From NCBI GenBank assembly GCA_022385805.1, contig MU277683.1:62001-126000 (forward strand): a stretch of DNA of 64,000 nt. Reading direction: 5' to 3'. The DNA is from Pilatotrama ljubarskyi (Eukaryota > Basidiomycota > Agaricomycetes > Polyporales > Polyporaceae). Below, one piece after another: positions 9,711 through 21,308 of this stretch. The translations under genes were made by a program, and so were the position numbers. The notes below the pieces were generated by a model. It was given only the letters and a program-made list of their open reading frames with translations, made no database searches and was not told where the DNA came from. The first letter of the stretch is position 1. Every line of letters begins with the position of its first letter.

Positions 9711-12534
9711 ATGGCTGCCGACCCCTCCCTCCCCTCGACGTCCTACGCACAGCAGCGTACCACCCCAGCCTCCCCCGAGTCCCGTAGGAAGAGCCACTAT
9801 GGTCCGCGCGGCCGCCAGTTCACAGACAAGCACGGCTCGAAGGTGCACGCGTACGAGCCAGCCAAGGCACCCTGGCCGCTCTCTTACGACGACTCTACGC
9901 TCCAGCTGTACGCGCGCGCGGCCCTCTATGTTCTGCGACCGAGCTGACGCGCTGCAGAGAGATGATGGACACCGCGCTCGTGTCTGGCTACCAGGGCGTC
10001 GTCTCGCTCGTCGACCACAAGGGCAAGGAGCCCGCGCGATGCCTCGACATTGGCACGGGGGTATGTAGCGCTCCGTTCCTCCAGAATGGGGCGGGCCCGC
10101 ACTGCGCGTGTTGCGCATGTCGTGGAGCGCGCTGTACGCGACATTCGCAATTCGTCGCCTCGCGCAGGACGGCATCGTGCACCTTATGACTAGCCGAACT
10201 ATTCCAACAAGACCGATAGCTTCAATGCCGTAAGGGGCGCGCCGGTTCGGGGTTGGTTCCCATCCGGTGTGCCTAGCCCCTGCTCATCTGCGCCCCTGCA
10301 AATCATCTGTGGGCCTCAGCTTCTGAGCTGCAAAAGAGCGGGAAAGAGTCCGACTTGGCAACGCAGGAACGCGAAGAAGCGATCCCTGGCGGAGCGCGAC
10401 CGCGAGGAGATTGCTCCGAGCAGTGGCTTCGGATTTCCGGTTGATGCTTCCTCACCACCGAGGCAATCATGACTCGCTTCTCGAACTGATGCAGGAACTA
10501 TCATCTGTGGGCGTCGAAGCACGTCGCTCCGGGCTTTTGAAGAGCGGAACTGACCCTGCTTGCTCCGACCAGTTAGGTCTATGGGTAACACAGTCCGCCA
10601 AGTACTGGAAGAACTCGACGTTCGTACGTGTTCTATAGCACTTAAGCATAGGACAGGATGTCTGACCGTTGTACGCCAATCAGGTCGGATTCGACCTTGT
10701 GGACGTGCAAATCCCGCTGTCGATTCTTGACCCCGACGACGCAAGGCGAATAGAGTGGGTGCACGGCAACATGTGCGTAGCGGTGTTCCCTATAGCTATC
10801 CGAGGTGCAGCTCAAGTGCTCACCGACTCTAGTTTGACTGGCCCGCTACCCTTTGAAGATGAGGAATTCGACCACGTGCGGTTCACCGAGGTGGCTCTAG
10901 GGATTCCTGAGAACAAGGTGCGCAACGAGTCGTGCGAAGCTATCAACCGCCGCCTCTGACTAGTTCTGTGCAGTGGACAGCGGTATTTGAGGTATGTCGG
11001 GGCACTGACTGTCCCGCCCCGCAGGACCTTACATATGGCTCATAGGAGATCCGTCGAGTTATGAAACCTGGCGCGACTATTGAGGTTATCGAAGAAGGTA
11101 CGTTCCACCTTTCTGGACCTCGTCGACTGGCCCTAAGGACAAGTATTAGACGCCATATTCCCTGTGCTCCCTCGATGGTTCACTGAACCGCTGCACGCGC
11201 GAACGCGATGGCCATCCATCAGCATGCAAGACGGTTCGAAAGAGTTCTTGAATCCTTCGCTGACGCCGGACGATGATATTGCACACGAATACGAGCTGCT
11301 CGAAATCCTTTTCAACAAGGTGTTCGACCGTCGATTCATCAACACGAAACCTAGTTGTGAGTTCACCTGCCGCGCACCGCCCGAGACATTGTTCACATCG
11401 TGCAATCTCTTCAGCGACTTTGCCAGCGTACTTCTCGACGCACTTCGGTCAAGTCATCTCCCCTCCCGTACTGACCGTCCCGATGCCGCCTCTACCTCCC
11501 GTCCAGCCCCGCCCCCAACCACGCACCTCCCGTTCCTCACATCACTCCGACTCCTCCCAGTCCGTCCTATTTGGCGACCCCGCATACATCCTGCCGGGCA
11601 CCGACGCAAAAGAAGAGATGTCGCTCGCGGCGCTCCACGGCGGCGCTGGCTCCAGCGCACGGAGCGTCGGATCCGCCTCCTCCAGCGTGGCCCCGAGGTC
11701 CACGACCGTTACCGCCAGCGGCGTCATTGTGCGGCAGCACTCGTACACCGATAATAAGTCGACAAAATCCTCGTCCAGCCCTGCTTCCACCATGTGCTCG
11801 GGCTCACGGTCTCCGGGGCCCAGCCGCGGGTCCAAGCCAGGTACCGGCAGACTCAGCACCGACGTGCACACCCAGAGCCACGCACACGCGCACGCAGGCT
11901 CGTCCTCGCAGTCCGCGCGCCCGCGCACGTCGTCGGACGCCTCCATGGCGTCCATGGCGTCGAAGCGCGCGGCGGCGATCAGCGACCTCGCGGCGGTGAG
12001 CACGACGATGGGCGAGCGCGCGCAGATCGAGATGTTCCCGATCGACGGGCTGCTCATGTTCGACCTGCACTCGCTGTGCCTGCACCTCCGGCGCGCGCTC
12101 GGCGTCGTGCTGTCGCTGCGCGAGGCGATGTGGGACGAGCTCCAGGCGCTGTGGAAGGTGCCGCGCGAGGCGCGGGACGTCGACCTGGCCAAGTACGGGT
12201 TCTCGTTGGGCGAGGACACGTTGGAGACCGTACGGGGGAAGTACATCGCGCTGCTCGACCAGTACAAAAGGTGCGTGCCCGTCCGTATGCCGTGTGCCGC
12301 TGGAGGTCTGATTGCGGCGCGTGTAGCGATATGCATGTACGGATGTCGATCTGGCATTCGCTCGTGCACTTTGGGTGGGAGTACCCGCAGCGCGACCCGA
12401 TGTCGAAGGCGGAGGAGATGGAGGAGCTCCGCCTGCGCGAGGACATCCTTAGCGCCCGGCGCAAAGCCGGCGCAGAAAACGAGCGGGAGCCACCCTGTCG
12501 TGCGGTCCGCGTGCTCGTCGGCGCGAAGGTCTGA
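9711..12534 (+). CDS. SAM-dependent methyltransferase with long disordered insert and C-terminal helical domain
   Basis: Class I methyltransferase of a type common in Agaricomycetes; substrate unknown. Ten exons keep phase: 9711-9907, 9958-10060, 10573-10623, 10684-10772, 10833-10917, 10974-10991, 11046-11097, 11150-11356, 11415-12270, 12327-12534, total 621 residues. Motif I is split: RCLDIGTG ends exon 2 and WVTQSAKYWKNSTF is in exon 3. Later come VGFDLVDVQIP, LPFEDEEFDHVR, then EIRRVMKPGATIEVIEE. Residues about 260-400 are Ser/Thr/His-rich and probably disordered. The C-terminal part (MSIWHSLVHFGWEYPQRDPM) is a conserved helical extension. Exon 6 is only 18 nt. Intron 2 is 512 nt, about tenfold the usual size here; the exon 3 start (LGL before W) is the least certain junction. 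Confidence 0.8.
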
Positions 12535-12909
12535 GCATGAGTGTTGGATCTTCGCGTCGTGGACGGGTATGGTATCTCTGTGTATGTTGGTTACGTTCTG
12601 TCTACTCTACTCGATGGACGTTATTGGATGGATATCCTGTTGTATATTTCGGGCTGCTACGTGTACATATATGATCTATCGTAGTATCCTGCTACTTGTT
12701 CGCCTTGTTGAACTTTGGCAGGCTATAAGGCACGCGCTGCACGCTTCTCCCAACCTTGCGGTTCACCTCAGGGCGAATGTCGAGCCTTCCCTCACTGTAT
12801 CTAGAGCTCAGAACGCGCCAACATCATTATACATCTATATTCCCGAGCTAACGTACACTCTCGCACCAAAGTCCTCTATATCTTATAAAGTCCTCGACCG
12901 AACCGCAGT
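12535..12909. other. Convergent intergenic spacer
   Basis: About 375 nt, AT-richer than the flanking genes, between two convergent stop codons. No gene seen; expected 3' UTRs. Confidence 0.4.
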
Positions 12910-14276
12910 TTACACCCTGTACACGATCTTCTCCGCGCTGACCTTGCCCTCGCGCATGTACTGCAGGCCGTCAGGGATCGCCGCGAGGCCGCCCTCCCAG
13001 AGCTTGATCGCCGGCGGCTTGATCGCGCCGTCCTTGACGAGCTGTGGCACCTTCTTTAGGAACTCGACGATCTGCGCACGGTCCTCGGGAGAGACAGGGT
13101 AGTGTTGGCCGCCCCCGAAGTCGAACGCGCGCCCGAGCGAGGTGTAGATCAGGGTCGCTGCATCGCGCAGCATACAGTCAGCATCACGCATGCAAAGAGG
13201 ACCGGGGACGAAAGGGTACGTACGGATGAACTGGACGTCCTTGCGGCTCGTCGCGTCAGGCACGGGTCCGAGTACGAGGACGATCTTCCCACCGGACGGC
13301 GAGAGGGCTGCTGCGGAGATGCTCTGCGACTCCTTGAGCGAGATCGCGTCGAGCGCATGCGTGATCGAATCTCCCGTCGCCTCCTTGATCTTCTTGACGA
13401 CGTCCCGGTCCTTGTAGTCGAACACGGCGTCCGCCCCGAGCGACGTTACGAAGTCAAAGTTGCGCGGCGACGCGGTCGTGACGACCTTGTATCCTGCGAG
13501 ATGTGCGAGCTGGATAGCGAATTGACCAACGGCGGCTGCGTCATACACCCGGTCAGTACGCCGTCCACACTGAACGGGCGTGAAGAGAGGAACTCACAGC
13601 TGCCACCGTAGATGAAGACCCACTCGTTGCCGGACACCTTCGCTGGAGGCTCAACGAGGCCGAGACGCGTCTTGTGGAACAATGCCTGGGCAGCAGTCCA
13701 GAAGCTAGAAGCCATCCGAGCCGGTCAGCACATCTGCGCAGGACTCTTTGGGTGTGAGCAGAATGTACTCACGCGCAGCCGAGAGTCGCAGCTTGATCGT
13801 GGTTCAGCGTGTTCTCGGGCACGACCCAGACGAGGTCCGCCGGGGTCTTGACGTACTCCGCGAATGCGCCCTCGTCAGTGAAGGCGGCACCATGCACGAA
13901 GCCCGCGACGTGGTCGCCGACTTTCGGGCTCGAGACGTTCTTGCCCGTCTTCACGACGTAACCGGAGAAGTCGCAGCCCAGGATTGTGCCGGGAACACCG
14001 TTACCGTCAACGTCTGAGAAGGAGTTTTAGCGTCACTCAGAATGGACCTCCAGCATGGTTACCTACGCTTCCAGTCGGTTGGGTTCTGAGCTACGGACAC
14101 GGTCTTGATGAGAACGTCACCGTCACCCACTGGGGGTACAGGGTGATCTTGAACCGCAACGCGATGGCCCTACTCAGAATCATCCTTTGAGCTTCGGCTG
14201 GCTTTTTCGTGAAAGAGGGTGGACTTACCTCCTGGACGATAAGGGCCTTCATGGTCTGGGGAATCGTCGAAGCCAT
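12910..14276 (-). CDS. Medium-chain dehydrogenase/reductase, enoyl-reductase-like (zinc-independent)
   Basis: NAD(P)H-dependent oxidoreductase of the trans-enoyl-reductase/quinone-reductase branch; substrate unknown. Six exons keep phase: 14276-14229, 14169-14067, 14013-13773, 13704-13598, 13535-13224, 13157-12910, total 352 residues. The GroES-like half reads GDGDVLIKTVSVAQNPTDWK and GTILGCDFSGYVV. The cofactor fold reads WVFIYGGSSAVGQFAIQLA, with GGSSAVG replacing the classic GxGxxG as in enoyl reductases. It continues SLGADAVFDYKD and FDFGGGQHYP. No zinc-ligand GHE motif is present. Many fungal relatives sit in polyketide clusters, but no synthase lies nearby, so a stand-alone detoxification role is at least as likely. 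Confidence 0.85.
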
Positions 14277-15181
14277 GTTGATCGTGTTTGATGCTTATTA
14301 GACTGTGTGCTCAGTGTGCTGGGTATACAAGTGGTCGTGTCTGTCTGCTCTGTTTGCGGAAGAGAAGTCCGCCCCAGGCCGGATTTTTATATGCTGCTCC
14401 ATCCGAGGCCAAGAGTCGTTCATACGTGACGATGACGATCGACGATGGCTGACTATTGTCGGGAGCCGTGTCCCAATGGGTAAGAACCTGTTCGAGCGCC
14501 TTCGATCAACTTCCCGCCACGTTCCTTCCGGTCTGTCTAGTCAGCAAACATGCTTCGTAATATTCTCCTTGGTCGTCGGCCGGAGCTGGGAAAAACATAC
14601 ACCCTACTCAGTCCTCACTGTGACATCCTGCGTGCATGAGACCAAGGTGGGGTGCGATGGGTAGACACGAAACGGCGGTCGTTTAGCTGTTGCTTACAAT
14701 GACTCTGCGACTCAGTCAGGCAGGAAACCACGTACGCCTTGGCCTATAGGACAACCCCATATCACTATGCAAAGATTTCCTGATGAAACCAACTCGACAA
14801 GGCTGGTACTCGTTGGCCCCGGGAGGGTGACTTGATTGAGATGCAACATGCCAGTGCACAGGCGAACCTTCAGATTATACAGAAACGTCAACGGCGTCGC
14901 AGTTTGTACCTCAAATGTGCAGGTCCGATATCGGTGCTCTTGACAGCTGCGCGGTGGGAAGAGTACACACACGCCTACATGCACACGGTACAGCGGACCG
15001 TGTTCACAGCGCCAGAGTCATTTGCAGTGGCTTCCCAATGACGCCCACACACGGGTCCGAGCCACTAGACGTCTCTTGCAGTTCCCGCGAGCTCGCTGTG
15101 CCCGACAGAGACAATGAACGGTACGGCTGCTTCCCAACAACGCTCAGTCGAGTTTGCTGATGGCACTTGGCTCATTTAGTC
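14277..15181. other. Divergent intergenic region
   Basis: About 0.9 kb between the divergent dehydrogenase and F-box-like genes. Short frames only; presumably both promoters. Nothing else identified. Confidence 0.4.
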
Positions 15182-16857
15182 ATGTCCGCGCCAGAGCTTG
15201 GCGTTCAAGTTCCTATGGGATCTCCGAGTCCGACTGAGCCTGGAGGCTCCGCGTGAGTTCACCCAGTATCACTAGTTAGGGCAGGAGAGACGTGCTAACA
15301 CACCGTGCATTGTACAGAGGATCTTCGCAAGAGGGTGACATCTTGAAGAGAAACTCACTACAGCTCCTATCACTCAACCAGGACGTTCTATCGCACATCA
15401 TATCCTACCTCTCTTATCCGGACGCCTTATCGTTGGCTCATACCTGTAAAGCGGCGCACGCCCTCTCCCTCGATCCCGCGCTGCACACTGTCGTGCTGGA
15501 TCGCTTTGCAGAGCAGCTCACCAAGTTCCGAGACTTCCTCCTTGCGAAGCCATCCCGGCCGCTCTTCCTGAAGTCCTTGATTATCACAAAGACAGTAACA
15601 TGGGACATGGAGGCGGGAAAGGCAGCGGAGGCGCTCGGAGACGTCTTGGAGAAGGCCACCATGCTGGAGCACTTCAGCTGCGGGGAAATGCGCAACCTCG
15701 TCGCTGCAGACGCGCGCGTGAAGGACAACCTGATCGCCTTGACTCGGCTTACTGGGCTGACGCTCCTGGAGGGCGGACCCGAGACAGCAGAAATTGCGGC
15801 CAGCCTCAAGTCGGAAGGAATCCGGCAGCTGACCCTCGACATGCTCTGGCACAGCCGGAAGACGACCTTCGAATACTTCTTCGGCAGTTTCAGGCGGTAC
15901 CGCCGCCTCGAGCTCCTCTCTATCTCGAGGATGTACGCCAAGATCATCATCCCACTAGTAGCGTCCGACATCACGATAGTCATGCCGTCCGTCCGCACCC
16001 TCGAGCTACACCGCTCGTACATACCGCTGTCTCTCGCGGCCACCGTCTTTCCCAGCGTGACGAACCTCACCTTCACGAACGCCCGGCACTACCCCAACTT
16101 CGGGTACCGCGACGTCCTGCCAGCCGAGGTTGCTCACTGCTGGGCAAATGTCGACGAAGCGCACATCGACGCGCGTGACCTCGTCTTCTGGCCAATATCC
16201 TGTCGCGTGCGCTGGCTCGACCTTGACGTCCTGCGCGGTGGTTACTCGCGCGAGGCAATCGCCGCCGTCGATAGGACATGCCCTCGCGTGCTCAGCTGTG
16301 CCTATACCATCGACGCGGACAATCTGTTCTGGGTGCGGCTTCCCGTCATCGCGACAGAGCTACGACTCCTTGATGTCCGGCTTCTGGAGTTGTCGGGTAA
16401 TCCCAAGGTGCGTTAGCTCCCCCTCTAACTGTCTCGGGCGAGCAGCCCAATCCTGACATGTCCAGCGGTAATGACAACAACACTTCAGAAGTATATGCTG
16501 ACGCACCTCACGCGCTTTCCCGCCTTGACCGTCATCTTCCTCTGCATCCGGGCTTTCTACCAGCCCTCCGACCAAGACGCGGAGACCGCTTCCATCGCTC
16601 AGGACCTCGCCGAGCGAAACAGACACTTGCGGTTCATCGGCGTATCTTTCGCAGACGGGCGGTCGACGCCCGAAGACGCTCCGGTCTGGGACGAGGAGCG
16701 CCTTAGCTCTACATGGTTCAAGGTGCTCAGGGACGAGCATGACGTGCGCAGAACGGAGCGGATCCCGACAGCGACTGGACTGAGGGTGAGAGACTATATG
16801 TACCAGGCAAATTATGACGCTCCAGGTTGGGAGGAAGTATTATCGACGTTGGGGTGA
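15182..16857 (+). CDS. F-box-like protein with leucine-rich C-terminal part
   Basis: Probable substrate adaptor of an SCF-type ubiquitin ligase; target unknown. Exons 15182-15252, 15318-16396 and 16466-16857 join in phase (513 residues). Exon 1 encodes a short Pro/Ser-rich lead (MSAPELGVQVPMG). The F-box-like helices follow (LLSLNQDVLSHIISYLSYPD, then ALSLAHTCKAAHA). Irregular leucine-rich strands run through VMPSVRTLELHRSYIP and VFPSVTNLTF. At the second intron I chose the donor GTAATC at 16397: the nearby GTGCGT donor at 16408 would bring a stop into frame. Such genes are greatly expanded in Agaricomycetes. Confidence 0.75.
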
Positions 16858-17468
16858 TGTCAAGGCTTGTCGTGGAATTGTATTCATTGGGAGCACCTCG
16901 AAGTGGGTGTGGCCCAGGAGGTGTACGGTAGGGTAATGCGACTGACTGCAGTGGTCGTTCTTACCAAGAGAACCGCACGGCTTGGCGACATAATGTATTG
17001 CGAGGGGAGCTACGGTACAATGAGGTGGATTTAGAGCGTAGTGCGAGGATGCGATGGTAGTTAGGTAGTAGGGGGCCTGGGCCAAAATCCTAGAGCCAAT
17101 TTACACGGGAATACCACATGGTCAATGCTATACAGACAAACCGGCACAAAGGGATGAGAAGTTGAAGATCGATTCCACAAAACCAGCAACCTCCACGTGC
17201 ACCGCCGGAAGCAGGGCGGACATGCGAGAGGGAGAAGAAGTTAAAGAAGGCGTAGTGCATAATCATGTGTCCCCATGATGCGAGGGAGGCTGAAGGGCCA
17301 TCGAGTGCAAGCGAGCAGGATGCGAGAGTGCAGGAATAGATGCGATAGTAGAGGTATGATGAGTACGTTACTTGACGCTGTCGTGTTAGGGTCCAAGATG
17401 ATGTGCGTTATGGGCGGTCGAGGGCTTTTCCAAGAAGAGTAGAGGGGTATGCATGCGAGACGAGATGG
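16858..17468. other. Convergent intergenic spacer
   Basis: About 600 nt between the stops of the F-box-like gene (plus) and the kinase gene (minus). No coding signal recognised. Confidence 0.4.
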
Positions 17469-20400
17469 CTATCGGTACATCTTGACAAGGCGCTCGAGTT
17501 CCTGGACGACTTCCGACATAGTGGGCCTATCCTGCGGGTCTTGCTGCCACATGCGCTCGACCAGGTCCACAATCTCGGGACACCATTGCTTTCGGAGCCC
17601 AGCGACGGAAGGTCTATCACGAGCATGAGCCGCCGTCCTGCTGACGCGACAGTTTCTGACGCACCTCTGCTTCTTCGCGCCGACAGCATCGTAGATCGCA
17701 TGCTCGTTCATGCCCTCCCAAGGATACTTCTTGTTCGGGTTGTGCCACTGCAGCATTTCCCAGTACACCATAGCGCACGAGAACACGTCTACCTTGTGGT
17801 TGTACTTGGGGTGCGGGCTCCAGAGCTCGGGCGCTTGCCAGTTGACTGTACCAACGACGCTTCGCACCATCGAGCGCGTCGATTCTTTCACCTTTGCGAG
17901 CCCGAAATCGGTGATCTTGGCGACACCCTTCGAGGTGATGAGGATGTTCGAGGACTTGCAATCGCGGTGAATGACAGACGGCTTGTGAAGGTGAAGGTAT
18001 TCGAGACCACGAGCGATATCAAGCATGATACAGAGCTGGAACGCCAGGTCAGTATCAGCGGTAGCCAAGGATCGAGACAGACGTACCACCCGGTACAGCG
18101 ATGGAGGGTTCACGTTGCGGATATAGTCGAACAAATCGCCGTTCGAGCAAAGTTCGCTGACGATCATAACCGGGGTCTCACGGGTGTTCTCTGGAATGCT
18201 CACACCAAGCTGGAGAAATGTCAGCCCAATTGGTGAAGCAGAGCGACATATAGGATACGTACGAAGCGAACAATGTTCGGGTGGTCAAAGTCCCCGAGCA
18301 ACTTCAGCTCCTTGATGTCCACTGTAAGCTGAGGTCAGTACAATTTCATCTCACAGCTAGGAGGCATCGGTATCACGTACTCGCACTCAGCTGCCCTCGG
18401 AACTCCGCAATCGCCACACGACGGCCCTTGAACTTGCCAATATACACGTCTTTGAAGCCGCCGCTCCCGATCTTCTCCAGCTTCGTCAACTTCTCAGGCG
18501 GGATCTCACGGTCCTCCAGGCCAAGGCTCTCGAGATCGAGCTCTAGCTCGCCCTCACCCTCCTTCTCCTTCTGGCGGCCGGATAGCGGAGGTGTCCGAGG
18601 CTCGTCCATGTGGACGTGCGTACGCAGGAGCATTGGCGGGGTGCCTCCTCCTCCAGATCCGGACTTCGACCGCGTCTTGCGACGACGGGGTGCGCGGGCA
18701 GTTGAGGGAGGACGCGCGGTCCCAGTTGAGGAAGGGGCAGACGTGGTAGCTTCGCTACAATGCTGGTCGCGCCACTGCAGGAGCGCCTCCGCTAGTTGTG
18801 ACTTGGTCCCCGTCGCGTCGATATCGCGCGTCTCGCACATCCGCACAAGGTCATCTCGACGCATACGCACCAAGGTCTTCGCGGTGGCAACAGTGAGGTC
18901 GACTGCGAGGACATCAGTGCAATCACGGCGTGATTGCGGGTGGTACATACCGTCGTCTTCCATCGGCTCGTCGCTCTCCTCGGCCTCCTCGTCAACGTCA
19001 ACATCATCTGCTGTTGATCCGGTGGACTCGCTATCCTCAGCCGCATCCTCATCTTCTTCCTCATCTTCATCCTCCTCGTCCTCACCCCCCATACCCTCCT
19101 CGACATCGCCCTCGCCGACGATCTTGCCATTCCGCAGCTTTCGGGGCTCGTCGAGCAGGGTTTCCTCTTCACCTTCTACACTCCCTTCATCATCACCCTC
19201 ATCACCCGCCACAACCGTGCCTTCTTCCTCGCTGTCTTCGTCATCGCCATCACTGGGAGGCGTATGCGTCTGTAGCTGGCGATTTCTTAGCCGATTTCTC
19301 ACCGGGGTGCGGCGATCACGCTGTGCAGGCTTAGCCTTCGGAGTTGCCATGGGGGATGGTGACTCGTCAAGCTGGTCGACCTCATCGCCCTCCGACTCGC
19401 TTGACAAAAGCTCGTCCTCTTCGTTGCCTTCCTCGTCCGTACTTTCGTGGAGGTTCCCGACCCGGCCCTTCGCTTTGCGCATAGGCGTGACACGTCGGCT
19501 AGATTCGGAGGCCTCCTCAGGACGTCGTCGGTCGTGCCCGAGCTTGGTCACAGAGCCTTTACTCCGAAGACGGCGGGGGCTGGGCTTGAGTTGACTGAGT
19601 GAACTCTCGACCTCGGTCAGGTCGGTCAGATCGCTCTCCTCCTGCTCGGGGGAAGGGAGGCGGCTGACTTCTACCGACTCGCTGAAGCCGACATGCTTGC
19701 CCTTGCCCTTCCCTTTGCTCGTTGAAGACGAACGCTGGCTGGAGTCAACTCCGCCAGATGCTTTCCGAGTGCGAAGACGGGTGGCAGGGGGAGAGGGCAA
19801 TGAGCTTGGCGGCATGGAAGACGTGGGCGAAGAACGGCTCGAAGAAGCATTACTGGTACCCCGCCTATATCGAAGATATGAAGGGCGAACACAACAGGGA
19901 GGCGTATGGACGGACCTTCGAGTAGATATTCCCGTAGGTTCTTGAGCAACGGTAAAGTCTCCAGAGCCGCGCTTCCTCTTCCCTTGGGAAGGAGAAAGGT
20001 CACCGACCGGTTGTTGAATGTGGCTCATAGACAAACATCTGTCTGGCATGTGCCTGCGCGTTGCCCGACCGAGGTCGTGCAGTGTTGCCCTCCTTCTCAG
20101 TCCATTTCTGAACCGATTGCCAAAATCCGTCTCTTCGCCGCCAGCCACGTTCCCACCATCTGAAGAGTAGTCGCTCGAACCACTATCGGCCAAGCCGGGA
20201 GAAGAGGGTGGGAGATCAGCCACATCGTCACGGGCGGCTATGATGCAGTCGACGATCTCCGGCTTCGTGAGCAACTCGGCATCTTCAGTCAGGCCTGCGG
20301 CCTCATAGAGGCGAACGAGCTCGTCCTTGCGCAGCCGGAGGAGACGGCGAGGAGGGGCCTCGTTGATGAGGTAGTTATCAGCTGGGCGATAGAGTGAACA

Positions 20401-20928
20401 GGGCACGCGGCTGACAAGAAATGAACTGCGCGTACATGAATCGAGAGCCCGGTCATCATCGGAGTTGTCCGAACCATCCCACTGCTCCTGCTCATCGACG
20501 TCCATCCCACTAGCACGCTCCTCGTCACTCGAGTCCGGCATTGCTTTGCGACGTTTGGCGCGGCTGGCGGAGCGGGCGCCTCTCGCAGTGGAGGCGTTCT
20601 CACTACCACTGACAACGCGTTTGCGCTTCATGCCGATAGACACATCGTATCCGTTTCCTGCATCGCGCATGCTGTCTTTGCGGCCGGATAAGATGCGAGA
20701 GGGGAGTCTACGAAGGTTGAAGTGGAGAGGGACAAGAACAGGACGCGACGAGGACGGCGGAGAACTACCGGACGCGTGAGAAGGGTGAGCTGCCTGGAGA
20801 TATGGCTCTGCAAGGGATAATACGCGTCTGCGAGCGTTGGTTGCGCGTCGTGCGTGAAGTTTACGGCGGGCGAGGTTGGCGGTGTCTGGGAGAGATGCTG
20901 TCCTGTGGTTCGTACGTCCTTGGGCCAT
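17469..20928 (-). CDS. SAP-domain protein kinase (TKL-like) lacking the beta-3 lysine
   Basis: Predicted nuclear protein kinase. The long N-terminal part has two SAP-like DNA-binding motifs (LRLRKDELVRLYEAAGL and MRRDDLVRMCETRDIDATG), basic NLS-like patches (MKRKR) and Asp/Glu runs near 19000-19200. The kinase domain begins KLEKIGSGGFKDVYIGKFKG. HRD (VIHRDCKSSNIL), DFG (KITDFGLAKV) and APE (NWQAPELW) motifs are intact, but the beta-3 motif is VAIAEF instead of VAIK (Ala codon 18406-18408). Visible introns: 20435-20382, 18950-18903, 18380-18322, 18262-18210, 18086-18036, 17664-17614, all phase-consistent; others may exist. The start is uncertain: ATGs occur at 20928, 20670 and 20631, and the two internal ones look more natural. 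It shares a divergent promoter region with RCC1. Confidence 0.8.
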
Positions 20929-21308
20929 GCCAGTCGTGCCGAGAGCGTCCTGGTCCGTCCGGCCGTGCCAGAGGGTAAAGAAGAGCCACGGACGGTGTGG
21001 AGCGTGTTGGGAGGGTCGTCGGTGTCGTTTTCGTCGTCGTTGTCCTCGACGTCGGGGTGTTTGGCTGAGTTTGGCGGGTATGTTCGGGAACCAAACATGA
21101 CCAAGCAGTGGCCGTCAGGCACGTGAATATCATGTGATCTAGAACGCGCGCGCTCACGTCACGCGCTCCGTTCAACTTTTTCGGCGGCTCGCGCGTTCCG
21201 AATCTGGATCCACAAAGAGGCCGTTGGTGTCACCGTCAGCCACAGCGCACCTTCAGCCTTTCGCTTCTCTCTCTCCTACCACCACCACCCTCCACCGCGC
21301 TCTCAGAA
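20929..21308. promoter_or_regulatory. Divergent promoter region between kinase and RCC1 genes
   Basis: At most 380 nt if the kinase starts at 20928, or about 640-680 nt if it starts at 20670 or 20631. Pyrimidine-rich sequence (tctctctcctaccaccacc) precedes the RCC1 ATG, typical of fungal transcription starts. Confidence 0.45.

Noticed and set aside
10225..10275. ggttcggggttggttccc, tRNA T-arm look-alike inside the long intron
   Set aside because: No matching acceptor or anticodon stem within 90 nt.
11542..12369. 275-codon minus-strand frame
   Set aside because: Antisense shadow of methyltransferase exon 9, whose plus-strand frame continues in phase into flanking exons.
12910..14276. Polyketide-cluster trans-enoyl reductase and a biosynthetic gene cluster around it
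   Set aside because: No synthase, terpene cyclase, P450 or cluster regulator was seen within the window; neighbours are housekeeping genes.
18281..19594. 437-codon plus-strand frame, very Ser-rich
   Set aside because: It is antisense to the SAP-kinase exon. The Ser runs are simply the complement of Asp/Glu-coding repeats, and the minus strand has kinase motifs and working splice sites.
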